Positions 1-10,935 of a DNA stretch of 64,000 nucleotides are shown piece by piece. A program made the translations under genes and the position numbers. Positions within the stretch are counted from its first letter, which is position 1. The number at the start of each line of letters is the position of its first letter. The DNA comes from Branchiostoma floridae (Eukaryota > Chordata > Leptocardii > Amphioxiformes > Branchiostomatidae), in assembly GCF_000003815.2 (NCBI RefSeq), contig NW_023365756.1:18028-82027 (forward strand). The letters run 5' to 3'. The notes under the pieces are model-generated. The model was not told where the DNA came from. It did not search any database and was given only the letters and a program-made list of their open reading frames with translations.

Positions 1-781
1 TCCTTCTCGTGACCTAGTGAACTATTGCTTCTTAATGTAGATACATTTTTATATTAAACTGAACTGTATTCTTTTTTATATTTTTTTCAGGGTGTATGTG
101 TATGGTGTATATTTTATACCTGCTCCGATCCACTACAATCCGGATGTCATAAAATCGCGTATCACTTATACTGTGCGTCCTATATAAACGTATATACGCA
201 TGTGGCCTATAGTTACCTAAATGAGTCATATCTTCCATTATAGATTGGGAGACTATACCGGCTGTGACAAGAGTCGGAGGCTGATACAAGCGGCGGCGAA
301 GTCCAAGCTGTTGAGATGCTGCAACCCCAAGTGTGGCAAACCAGGCTACAGGTAGATTTTCTGCTGACGGTTCCGCAGCAAAATGTTGTATTTCTACTTT
401 GTCAGAGAAGAATGTTTATCAAATGTTGGTATATTATAGAACCAAATAAATTATTTCCATTTGACTTTCTACAACAGTACTCTTTGTAGCCTACGAAATG
501 ACGTTCTGAACCCTGCACAGTCCCTAAATGGATTGTTTACCTTCTACAGGAAAACCCTGAAGCTGTGTGCCGGGTGCAAGCTGACCCGCTACTGCAGCCG
601 TGACTGTCAGAAACAGCACTGGTCTGTCGGACACAAGAAGTGCTGTGGGCATGACGCGTACACTGAAGAAGGGCCACATCCCATCGACAGAATGGAATCA
701 CATCCTAGCACATGTCCATGTAAACAAGAGAGGTTTAAATTTCCAAAGACGTCTGTAGTGAAACGGCTTTATCCTAAATGA
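1..781 (+). CDS. Ankyrin/MYND zinc-finger gene copy D, 3' part only
   Basis: Two exons are visible: 244-351 (enters needing 1 nt, leaves after 2 nt of a codon) and 550-781 ending in TGA. They encode the last ~112 residues of an ankyrin/MYND protein. The MYND finger is complete: CCNPKC, then CAGC, CSRDC, and HKKCC, matching the family's paired Cys/Cys and His/Cys zinc ligands. MYND fingers usually bind proline-rich partner peptides; no enzyme activity is implied. The tail after the finger (EEGPHPIDRMESHPS...) is nearly identical to copy B but eight residues longer, because B has small deletions that create an earlier stop. The window begins about 10 bp inside intron 3, judged by alignment to copy B from position 8108 on, so the ankyrin exons lie to the left. 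I cannot say whether the full gene is intact. Confidence 0.85.
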
Positions 782-1224
782 AGAACTGTTGAACACACGA
801 TGCGGCAACAGCCATATCAAATGAAGTCAAAAGATAAGTGGCAATTTGGAATGTTGGCAAATCCGGAATTTCTTACTTTGGTCAGTATGGATAAGCTGCT
901 TGTGTTTTTGTGTAACGTTTTATACAATAATGTTGTGTCAAATCTTTTTATTCACATATGTAGTCTGTAAAATTTTACATGGTTCTGTCAATAACTCGTT
1001 CAAGTTGGTTTATCTTGTAAAAGAAAGTTAAATTTGGAGTCAGAATGCAACAAATAATTAGAAAATGTTGCAGCGCCCCCATTTCCTGTCGTTAATGTTT
1101 TATGTTGGACGTTGTTGATGTTTACCAGTAAGCTGACAATCTGTTCATTTCACAATTACCCCCTCCCCCAAAATTAGATCTGAATTGTGATTAGTAATGT
1201 CCGAGCTAAAGTAACATTCTAGTG
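782..1224 (+). other. 3' flank of copy D, homologous to 3' flank of B
   Basis: No gene. The sequence from 782 to about 1090 aligns with 8849 to about 9130 downstream of copy B, with scattered substitutions and small indels. The duplication therefore includes untranslated and intergenic DNA as well as exons. Confidence 0.7.
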
Positions 1225-2142
1225 TACGATATGTTAGTGTTTTGGTGTGAATGTAATGCTATCTCAGTATCTGTTGTTATTCTATGTAAATAAAAGCAAA
1301 ATGAAAAGTGAACAAGTCTCTTGATAACTTGCAATTGCTTTTCCCTGTTCGTGTGTAAGTTCAATTGAATAACATGGCCAGAACATATCAAAACCGGAAG
1401 TTCCGTTGCACTACCGTATAAAGCCGCTAGAGGACCCATTACTGAACACCTTTGTTTTACCGACCGATACCCATACCGACTGTAATGTTTGATCCGCACA
1501 CACTGGGAATGGCCCTACTCGTGTTTTATGAGTGTGCTGGGTTCTTTTATACCCCTGTCACATTTGTAGAAAATCGATCGGACGACGATTTTGCGGCAAT
1601 CGCCCGATCCTCGCTTATAGTAATAGCTTTATTGCACAACAATTGTACGAGGTACAAAGTATGGCTTAAATGTAACAGGGAAAAAGTGAACAAGTCTCTT
1701 AATATACTAGTAATACCCCATCCCCTTTATGTTTTATGTTTGACCTTGTTGAGGTTTATTTCCCAGTTCCCAAGTTTTTTCCCGAAATTAGATTTGTGAT
1801 GTGATTCGTACTGTCCAAGCTTCGGGAGATCGTTACCTTCTTCTGACAAGAGTTAATCTATCTGCTATTATATTGTAGATGAATAAAAACAAATATATAA
1901 AAAGGTGTGTAAGTTGACCAAATATGACCAGAACATGGCATATCAAACCCGGAAGTTCCGTAGCAGTACCGTACAAAACCCTAGAAGACCCATTAGAAAA
2001 CTTGACTTTTGTTTTCCGATCTCTACCCACATCTTCTTCTTGGTTTTCGAGACTACTAACTTCAGCTGAAGAATCTATAGTCAATATACCGACTGTTAGG
2101 TTTGATCCGCTCACACCTGGAATGCCCACCACTCTTTTCTAG
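1225..2142. repeat. Dispersed repeat R1 (two diverged copies)
   Basis: Two related blocks (about 1225-1520 and 1830-2142) share the order: a segment with TATGTAAATAAA, then GTGAACAAGTCTCTT, then an ACCGGAAGTTCCG palindrome-like core, then GTTTGATCCGC. The same order recurs at 9265-9400 (first part only) and 13270-13700. A shorter related core (tail to tail of GTACCGTA and ACCCATT) appears in the 27480-28110 repeat. It behaves as a dispersed repeat that also tracks the 3' flanks of the ankyrin/MYND copies. No coding capacity seen. Confidence 0.65.
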
Positions 2143-2890
2143 TCCCTAGCCAAATGCTCCTTTTTATCTGAGGCAAAGGGGCAAAAGATCCGACAGAATT
2201 CGCACCTGTCGAAAATTGATAAGCGCGTGGATGTCATACATATTATCAAATCAACATGACCTCGCTGGGAAAAAACCACGCGTTACGTTTAGCATAAAAT
2301 GTCTAATAGACTAATTTTTGGATATTAGTCTAGTACCCACGAATCGGAGAAAGATCTATTAACATTTACTTTGTTGTGTTTGTTAATAACAGTCGGCGTC
2401 ACATTTCATTACCTAATCACATTCATATCACAACACTCAACAGACCATTCAGTAGGATGTTATTTTTTATTATACGAAACACGATTGAGGGAGAACATGA
2501 AACGTACCCGTGACAATTATGTTGCAACAGTGAGCCACGTTCTCAGTGATCTAACAACGGATACGAAAGGTAGAGTCCCGACTCCACATCTTACATTTCA
2601 ACTTGTTAACGTCCTGCGACAAGATAATCCAAGTAAAACGAGGTCTTTATAAACCACATTACTGTTCAAATAGAAACCAGTTGACAAAACAAACAAAACT
2701 TAGCGTTGTCTTATACCTACGTATATGGATACAAGCACCATAAGAAAGAGATAAATGTTTCAGGTTTGGCAACTTATTGTTTGCTATATTTCATATGCGG
2801 CTGTTGTCGTGTACTCCACAGTTCTTCGTATTGAATGATAAGTCGTCTCATGTCATCGTTAAAGATCAGAAGTAGTAAAAACGTTTAGAG
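2143..2890 (-). other. 3' flank of copy A, homologous to 3' flank of B in inverted orientation
   Basis: No gene. Read on the minus strand, about 2385-2590 matches 9110-9310, the 3' flank of B read on the plus strand (shared anchors: CGATTGAGGGAGAACATGAA here, the CGATCGAGG...GAGAATATGAA equivalent there). Near 2231-2275 is a fragment resembling the ATCAAATCAACATG terminal motif seen at 40043-41345. Confidence 0.55.
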
Positions 2891-5630
2891 TCACAATTCT
2901 TTTGCACGTGCACATGCCTGTGCTATTAGATCATCTGCCATGGACTTGAAGAATTTGAAGAAGGGGCTTGGTCCATCGTTAGTGTACGCGTCATGCCCAC
3001 AGCACTTCTTGTGTCCGACAGACCAGTGTTGTATCTGACAGTCACGGCTGCAGTAGCGGGTCAGCTTGCACCGGCCACACAGCTTCATGGTTTTCCTGTA
3101 GAAGATAAACAGGTAAAGATGCAATTGAGTAACTATGAAGAGCTCCGGAAGATTTTTTTCATTTTGTGAGCTACAAAGACTTGTAGAAAGTTCAATTCAT
3201 ATACCAAGTTGCACATCGGACAAAATTCGGAAGGGGTTTCTTTTCAAAAGTAATAACAGAATATTTCAGCTATGGAACCGTTAAAAAACCTACCTGTAGC
3301 CTGGTTTGTCACACTTGGGGTTGCAGCATCTTAACAGCTTGGACTTCCTCGCCTTTTGTACAAGCTGCATACTCTCGGTACTTAAGTTTCCTCGCCTAAT
3401 GGAAGATGTGACACATTAATGCATTTAGGGAGCCGCCAGGCCATGAGATATCAATACATAGATTTTTATAGGACGCAAGAACTAGTGATACAATATGACT
3501 TCAGGTTTGTTGCATGTAGATTGGAAGATTATGAACATTATACTAGTAAAACATACATGCACACCCCCCCTCACTCACTCACGCTTAAGAAACAAACAGA
3601 AACAAACTTTGTCAACCTCCGGTCAAGCGCTACATGGAAGTTTGTTTACACGAGAAGCAATCGTCCTTTGATTCTATAGTCTAATAGAAGGATAAGATAC
3701 TTACATTTCGTCTATATAGCTGTCTGGCAAATCAGGTCTTGCCCCAAGCTGAATCAGTCGTTTAACCGTGTCGACGTGGTTGTTGATGCATGCAGTCATG
3801 AGTGGTGTGTACTGGAAGCCGTCCTTTATTTCTAACGTTGCACCATGTTGGACCAGCAAATCCACCACTTCTGTGTTCCCTATGCACGAAGACACAGAAA
3901 TTACGTATTAAGTAAACATAGTATTTTCACGTTCCTGCTTTGTTTCTGCAATGTGAAACCTTAATAAATCATTGTGTTTACCTTTTGCGCGCTTCTTATC
4001 GCGCTTTCTTATTCTATCACATCTAGTACATGCTCTGCTTAGCCTATAGACATATCCGCTCACATGCATTTCTTTCCCACTACATGTACTAGCATTACCT
4101 ACATTGCAAAGTTGGGTGACCATGAGGCAAGAGGTGATAATATCATAGGAATATTTCGCAATGAAAATCGTATGTCAGTATTCAGCTTATAGCGTCTATT
4201 GGCTTTGTATTCAAACAGCATGTGTTGTGGATTGACCTACCATTGTGCGCTGCTGTGTGAAGAGGAGCAAATGCACTCTTGGATCTCTTCACCACAGACG
4301 CCCCCTTGCGGAGCAGGAGTCTCACTACATCTACATGTCCCCTGTTGGAAGCTAGGAACAGAGCTGTGCCAGAGCTGAAGACTTCACTGTTCACACGGTC
4401 GTAGTCGATGTCTGCACCTGCGTTTGGGGATTACAAGAGTGAAGCGTTGATATGATTTTACAAGTACAAGTGAGATACCAAATAAGTTGAAAACAGCAAT
4501 CACATATCAACTCACAAACTTGCAAAATATATTATGTATACCTAGTAGGTAAACAAATATGTTGCTCATTGTATGTGTTGGCGATGGTAGATTTGTCATG
4601 GGTGATCATGAGAAGTTTTTTTATCAATCCATATGGACTCACAGTTACGAAGAGCAATGACTTCTGTATAACGAAGTTCCTTTCGAAAAGACACACATAA
4701 TACACAGCACAAGGCTTAGGTATTATGATAGTTGATACGCACTATTTGACATGGTCTATTACGTTATCTAATATGAGACATTATTATATTCTTGCATACT
4801 TTGTGAATTGCAAATCTCCAGGGGAGAATTGTTACTTCCAATGACATAATTGTCATGCACGGTTAAATGGAACAACAGAATATACATAGCGGCACACATC
4901 AGTCGTATGCAAGTTGTCTGCATAGCATAAAACAAACAACAAACGGGCCGATAGTGTACTGTATGCACACAAGTGAGAACAACCTTTACATTTGAATAAT
5001 AGTGCACATTTGAGTATCCGCTTCAAAGCTTGTTTTCACATTCAGATTGATAAAAGAAGATTCTGGAATGTACGCAACTGCAAATATATAATATGAACAC
5101 TGAACACACAGATGCGAGGCATATAGGGATATTCAAAGCTAGCTACTCTCCAAGAAAAACGCCACGACCCCCACCAACCTCTGCTTGGAGAGTAGTAGTG
5201 GTCAAATTTATGTGGATGCTGTCTATAAAGCGAGCTGACTTCGTTTTAGGGGACGCTTTGACTTTGGTGGATGTGCAAATCACAAAATACCTCTTCAACT
5301 AGCAAAATTCGTGTTCAACTTCTTTAGATCACAGGTGACCGGCATTTGTCACCGGAATAAAAAGTTCTTCAATGATTTACGACATCGTGTCTGACACGAG
5401 TATAAAATTATCCAAGCATAGAGTAGATGGAGCATCTCGGTCACTTATGATAACCAGTCTCTACTATCTGCCGACTCAACTTTTGCTAGGACAACAGAGG
5501 ATACGTCTTTAATAGGACAGAGTTTCAATTTGTGCTTACCTGCTTTCAAAGTCATTTTAACGCCCTCGACTGAGCCTTCCCTAGCAGCATGCAACAGGAA
5601 TTCATTCACATCACAATAAGTTTCCGCCAT
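2891..5630 (-). CDS. Ankyrin-repeat/MYND zinc-finger protein, copy A (249 aa)
   Basis: Five exons on the minus strand: 5630-5540, 4417-4241, 3879-3705, 3395-3294, 3095-2891. All junctions are GT-AG and the joined length is 750 nt with no internal stop. Exon 1 (MAETYCDVNEFLLHAAREG) starts the first ankyrin repeat. Exons 2 and 3 carry the rest of it and three more, with the usual signatures GTALFLASNRGHVDVVRLLL, APLHTAAHNG and TPLMTACINN. Exon 4 is a short linker ending in CCNPKC and exon 5 completes the MYND zinc finger (CGRC, CSRDC, HKKCC). The acidic/basic tail ends AKEL. Ankyrin plus MYND implies a protein-binding adaptor in cytosol or nucleus; the partner is unknown. It is shorter than the vertebrate ANKMY2-type proteins I recall and may be a separate lineage. 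It is divergent from B with 298 bp between start codons. Exon 1 ATG is chosen because copies B and C align there. Confidence 0.9.
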
Positions 5631-5928
5631 TTCGTCAGGACCGCTGTTGTCGACACCTTGCGCGCGCGCTGTCTGGGCTTGAACTGATCAGTGGAGAATC
5701 ATGGGAGTTCGTAAGTTTGTCTCGTCACGTGATCTATTCTTTTGTCACGTGACTAGTGACATGGTAAGACAATGACAACTCACGTGACCAGACAACGTCT
5801 TCCCATAATTCTTCAGTTCAAACCTATAATAAGGGAAATTGGTCAAGGTCTTCTAACAAGACTGCTCGCTCGGAAGGTGTGGACAACAGCAGTTCTAGGA
5901 AAGCGTCAAGAACAGTGGTTACAACAAA
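5631..5928. promoter_or_regulatory. Shared divergent promoter of ankyrin/MYND copies A and B
   Basis: The 298 bp between the A and B start codons holds three CACGTG E-boxes (5726-5731, 5746-5751, 5781-5786), all in TCACGTGA context and one as GTCACGTGAC, the site type bound by USF/MITF/TFE bHLH-ZIP factors. The region is an imperfect inverted repeat: TTGAACTG...AGAATCATGGGA near 5679-5707 mirrors TCCCATAATTCTTCAGTTCAA at about 5801-5821. A matching block lies upstream of copy C (14690-14841). That makes it a conserved promoter module, copied together with each gene. No TATA box stands out. Binding is inferred from motif only. Confidence 0.65.
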
Positions 5929-8848
5929 ATGGCATTGTATGGAATTGATGCAAACTATGACCTGTTGTGTGCTGCCAGGTATGGAGAACTTGAAGACGTT
6001 AAAGCGGCTCTGAAAGCTGGTGAGTACATAATTATTGAATTATCTTTCCTAAAGCGTTTAACGTTATAATAATGACAACACAGGCGCAAAGTGTTGAAAA
6101 TGGAGTTTCTAGCGAAATGACGGAAGCCAAGTCTATGCGAATGAATTTCTGTTGTGTGGAGTTGAGTTTGGTTAAAATGGCTTTGAAGAAGGTAACCACA
6201 TAGTGAAATTATTTCATAAAGCGCAAGCACACACCATACAGCAAGGTGTACAAGTAGGCAAATTGTTGTAGGACTTTTGGTTTCGAATGCTGGTGGCCTT
6301 TTTCTGTGATCTAGTCTTCTGTTTACAAATGTATCCTACACGTCTATAAGACTGTGTCCCCTGATCTTCAGGTTGACAGGTGGCATAAGAGTTTAAAAGC
6401 AGTTCAGCCTTGATCCAACTGGCCACTGCTTTGGCTCCTTTGATACAATATTGTTGTTTTTATTCTATACAAGTGCTGGGTACAGCAGAAATGTAGTAAA
6501 TGTTGTAGTCTCCGAGTTGATGCTTTGGATCAGTAGATGAGTATTCAAATGTAAATTAGAAATAAGGACCCACGCACAAGTGCGCACACGGTACAATTGG
6601 CCTATGGGGGCACCTTTGTTCTTTGTTCCATGCTATGCAGACAAATTCCATAATGATAATGAGGCATTATCGATCGTGTTGTGAATTGACGCTGACGGTT
6701 TCGTCTGATTTTTGCTGAGTTTTTATTATGTAAAACACGGTATAATAGTGGTATAACCTTTGTTCTTTGTTCCATGCTATGCAGACAAATTGCATAATGA
6801 TAATGGGATATTATCGATCGTGAATCGACGCTAACGGTTTCGTCTGTTTTTTTGCTGAGTTTTTATTATGTAAAACTGTATGAAAGGCATGACTCGCATG
6901 TTAAACGTGGAAAACATGTTTTCAAGTTACACTAGTCGGCTAACAAAGTCGAGACACAGTGCCACCTAGAACAGCGCCACCTAGAATTTCACAAGACTTA
7001 TGCACTCATGTTATTACTAAACGCAGGTGCAGACATCGACTTCGACCACGTGGACTGTGAGTCCTCCAGCACTGGTACGGCGTTGTACAATGCTTGCATG
7101 AAGGGACACATCGACGTGATCAAACTGCTACTCCGCAAGGGGGCGTCTACGGCGAAGAGAGACAAGACTGCGTTTGCTCCCCTTCACGTAGCAGTACACG
7201 AAGGTAGGACAATCCAAAACAGATAAGCGTGTGTATATGACCGCCTGGATCATCCAAATTTGCAAGATATGTACTACTAACGAAACCCTCTTGATAGCCA
7301 GTACGTATAGCATGTGAGCGAAGAGGTCAATAGTACATATATATGCCAGGCCAAGACGTACTACACATACTACTAATATACTGAAAACATTCTCCTACGC
7401 AGAGGGACCACAGTCGTGTCCAAACTCCTTGTGTTTACCTCTGCTATCTTGTGCACTCAGACCAGTTACGGACCGCCCTGCTTATGAATATTAATGAGCT
7501 TACCCTGATATGGGCAGTCAGCCGTTGGGGTCGGGCGTAGGAGGATGGTGCTATGTGAGACGTAACATGATTGGCTGATAGCTTTCCAGCGGCCTTTGCG
7601 AGATGGCTTTCATGGCTTGCGTAAACAGAAAGCCCAAGAAATGCCTATTCTCTTATTGGCTAACAGCTGGTTTGTGGCAACAACCATAATAACCGCTGGT
7701 AGGCCATGAGATAGCAGGGCCACATAGGCTGAGTCAGGTAGCCGTTGGGGACCGTGCGTAGGAGGATGACTGAAAAGCACACACGCTATACTGATAAGCA
7801 CACACAATGAATCTGCAGTAACTTTTTATTACGACATGCCGCATTTGGAAGGGATGTGAAAAATACAAATACCCAATTTACAACGTTTGCTTGATTCATA
7901 TTTCCCGTTTCTCCTATCCTAGGAAGGGCAGAAGTGGTGGACTTGTTGGTGCAGCATGGTGCAACAGTAGACATACGGGACGGCTTCCAGAACACTCCAC
8001 TCATGACTGCATGCGTCTACAATCGTGTGGACATAGTTAAGCGACTGATTCAGCTTGGAGCAAGGCCTGATGTAAAAGATGGCTACATAGCCCAGAGGCA
8101 AGTATACGTCCTTCTCGTGACCAAGTGAACTATTGCTTCTTGATGTAGATACATTTTCATATTAAACTGGACTGTGTTCATTTATGTGTGTTTTTTAGAG
8201 TGAGTGTGTGTCTTTGTGTATAATTTTTACTGCTCCGACCAACTACAATCCTTATGTCAGAAAATCGCGCATCACTTATTTCCTCTTATACCGTGTGTCC
8301 TATTGATACGTATATACGCATGTGGCCTAGTTACCTAATTATGAGTCATATCTTCCATTAGACTGGGAGACTATACCGGCTGCGACAAGAGTCGGAGGCT
8401 GATACAAGCGGCGGCGAAGACCAAACTGCTGAGATGCTGCAACCCAAAGTGTGGCAAACCGGGCTACAGGTAGGTTTTCCTACTGACGGTTCCACAGCAA
8501 AATGTTGTATTTCTACTTTGTCTGAGAAGAATTGACCCAACCGAATTATTTCCATCTGTAATTTACAAGTCTTTGTAGCCTACAAAATGACATTGAGAAA
8601 AATTGAACCCTGCACAGTCCCTAAATAGATTGTTTACCTTCTACAGGAAAACCCTGAAGCTGTGTGCCGGGTGCAAGCTGACCCGCTACTGCAGCCGTGA
8701 CTGTCAACACTGGTCTGTCGGACACAAGAAGTGCTGTGGGCATGACGCGTACACTGAAGAAGGGCCACATCCCATCGACAGAATGGAATCACATCCTAGC
8801 ACATGTCCATGTAAACAAGAGAGGTTTAAATTTCCAAAGACGTCATGA
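5929..8848 (+). CDS. Ankyrin-repeat/MYND zinc-finger protein, copy B (250 aa)
   Basis: Five exons: 5929-6019, 7027-7203, 7923-8097, 8362-8469, 8647-8848; 753 nt joined, stop TGA at 8846-8848. Residues 1-~147 form about four ankyrin repeats (LLCAARYGELEDVKAALKAG, GTALYNACMKGHIDVIKLLL, APLHVAVHEGRAEVVDLLV, TPLMTACVYNRVDIVKRLI). Residues ~173-214 form the MYND finger. Two oddities: intron 3 has a GC donor (AG|GCAAGT) where A and C have GTAAGT, and the finger has lost two residues after its fourth cysteine pair (CQ-HW instead of CQxQHW), so the Cys-to-His spacing falls from 8 to 6. That may weaken the second zinc site. Intron 1 carries a ~144-bp tandem duplication and intron 2 an inserted element. 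Likely a cytosolic or nuclear adaptor; function unknown. Confidence 0.9.
6612..6883 (+). repeat. Tandem duplication (2 x ~144 bp) in intron 1 of copy B
   Basis: The block starting ACCTTTGTTCTTTGTTCCAT at 6612 is repeated from 6756, both ending in TTATTATGTAAAAC. Intron 1 of copy C has one diverged copy (from about 15442), so the doubling is specific to B. Confidence 0.8.
7515..7772. mobile_element. Short insertion with terminal direct repeats, intron 2 of copy B
   Basis: Near-identical ~30-bp ends (AGCCGTTGGGG...CGTAGGAGGATG at about 7520-7548 and 7738-7767) flank about 190 bp containing the GATTGGCTGATAG / TATTGGCTAACAG type motifs. I saw nothing like it in intron 2 of A or C. Class uncertain; no coding capacity. 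Confidence 0.45.
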
Positions 8849-9605
8849 AACGGCTTATCCTTATCTGTTAAGCACACGATGCGACAACAGCCATTTCAAA
8901 TGTAGTAAAAGATAAGTGGCAATTTGATATTTCTTACTATGGTCAGTATGGGTAAGTTACTTGTGTCTTAAGTTTGTATATACAGTACATGATAATGTTG
9001 TGCCAAGTCTTTTTTCACATATGTTTGAAATGTCAATTTGGTTTATCTTGTAGAAGAAAAGTTTAAAGAAGTTAGATTTGCGATGAGTCAAAATGCAACA
9101 AAGAAAATCTTACAGCGTCCCCATTTTCTTTCGTATCTGTTAGATTAGATAAATCTAGATCAATGATCGAGAATTTAACCGTCGCGATATAATCACAGAT
9201 AAGTTTCATATTCTCCCTTGCCTCGATCGTGTTTGTTTGATAAAAGTACCATTCCCTACTGAATGTTGTGAATGTAATAAGATAATGAAGTGTTAAGCTA
9301 TCTGCTGTTATTCTTTGTAAATTTCTATGTAAATAAACACTACAAAATGAAAAGTGAACAAGTCTCTTAATATAATGCTTCATCCCCTTCGTATGAACGT
9401 AAAACGTATGACGTAAAAGTTAGGGTTTATTTCCCAGTTAGGTGAAAATTTGTTCAGATCCAGAGGCCACACCAAGAACATAAAATACAATGTAAAACAT
9501 AATGACTCCATTTTCATAAGCACGTTTATCTCACTATTCTTCATATGATGTCATCCATAAAATTTACTTGCTGTGGCCTAGCAGTCCAAACGTAGATAGC
9601 AGGCC
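8849..9605 (+). other. 3' flank of copy B plus R1 repeat fragment
   Basis: No gene. 8849-9130 aligns with the D flank. 9265-9400 is an R1 repeat fragment (TGTAAATAAACACTACAAAATG). 9540-9600 (GATGTCATCCATAAAATTTACTTGCTGTGGCCTA) recurs at about 51295-51330 and marks the edge of the following LINE-related segment. Confidence 0.55.
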
Positions 9606-10692
9606 TGCCTACGCCTTACGGAAAAGAGCATGCAGACCCTCTTATCAGAATGTTGGGCTAGTTTTCTCCAAGCAGATGTATCGAGGGCAGTATCAGACTT
9701 CAGTAAGGCCTTTGATCTTGTAGATCACACCACGGCTATATGTCACCTTCTCGAGCTCGGAGTCCGACCGCAAATAGTGCCATGGATTGCCAGCTTTCAC
9801 ACTGACCGGAGTCAGAAAACCAAATACCAGGGAGCGCTCTCACAAGTGAAACATCTTACCTGTGGCCTGGCGCAGGGTACGAAACTCGGCCCTATTATGT
9901 TTATAGCCCATGTGAATAGGATCGCCGACAACATGCGGTCTCAGTCGTGGGGTTTTGTAGATGACTTAAACGTTATTGAAACAAGACTGATAGCCCACCC
10001 ATCCAAACTGCAGGATGATCATAACAACCTTTCTACATGGACTGAATCGAACAACAACTGAACTCAGGCAAGTGTAAGGCTATGCAGGTGTGCTTTGTCA
10101 GGAACCCACCCCCACCCCCTGTTCTCACCACTGGCGGTCGTGAACTTGAAGTAGTCAGTATTGCTAAAGGCTTAGGGGTAACCTTCCAGTCTGACCTCAA
10201 GTGGGTCACGCACGTCGTAGAAATGACTAAAAAAAGGGAAGCAGTGGTTGTACCTCCTATGTAGGCTGAGGCAGTTTCAGCTACCCACACAGGACTTGTT
10301 GCTTACAGTCTACACATGTTTTGTACGGCCGGTTTTGGAGTATGCAACCCCCATGTGGCATCCTGCCTTAACCAACAGCCAACGGAAGAAGATAGAGAGC
10401 ATTTAAGTGCGTGCGTGCAGCTGAGATCATCCTTGGCAACAACTTCCACAGTTACACCTCAGCCTGTGAAGCTCTACGACTCTAAACTCTCGAGGACCGA
10501 CGTGTCACGCTGTGTCTGAAGTTTGCACAGAAACTGTACAAGTCTGAACAGTACAGGCATTGGTTTCCACGGCTGCGGGGAGAAATAAGTGGTAGGGAAA
10601 CTAGACAGCACAAAAAAACTTGTCAATGGCCAGCCCGCACTGTACAATACTCTACAATCCCACTCCCTTACCTTGTACAGCTCCTGAATAGC
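9606..10692 (+). pseudogene. Decayed non-LTR retrotransposon reverse transcriptase
   Basis: The frame 9630-10061 reads like the palm/fingers of a LINE reverse transcriptase: FSKAFDLVDH (usual D-x-KAFD core), AQGTKLGP (usual PQGS-LGP) and FVDD in place of the catalytic YADD. The catalytic Asp pair remains but neighbouring positions have drifted. Past a stop at 10059-10061 other frames continue with typical downstream pieces (LGVTFQSDLKW near 10168-10202, then FVRPVLEYA-like and KLYKSEQYRHW-like stretches near 10310-10570). Several stops and frameshifts and no 5' ORF show that it cannot act alone. Jockey/CR1-like affiliation is inferred. A 3' tail follows (about 10690-10900). Confidence 0.8.
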
Positions 10693-10935
10693 ATATTTTA
10701 ACGGTAAACCAGAATATTTTAACTGTTCGTATATGTATATATATATACATACATGTTGATATGTGATTTTAGCCCATTATTAAGTAAGCCCGATTTGTCA
10801 ATGTACTTTTTAATGTACAAAACATGTAATTCAGCACTCTAGATCCCCCTTGGAGCTGAATACTGATGCATTGTATAACTTTATCTTTCTGAATCTAAAG
10901 TCCAAACATTATTGTTTAGTCACAGCTGTCTGAAT

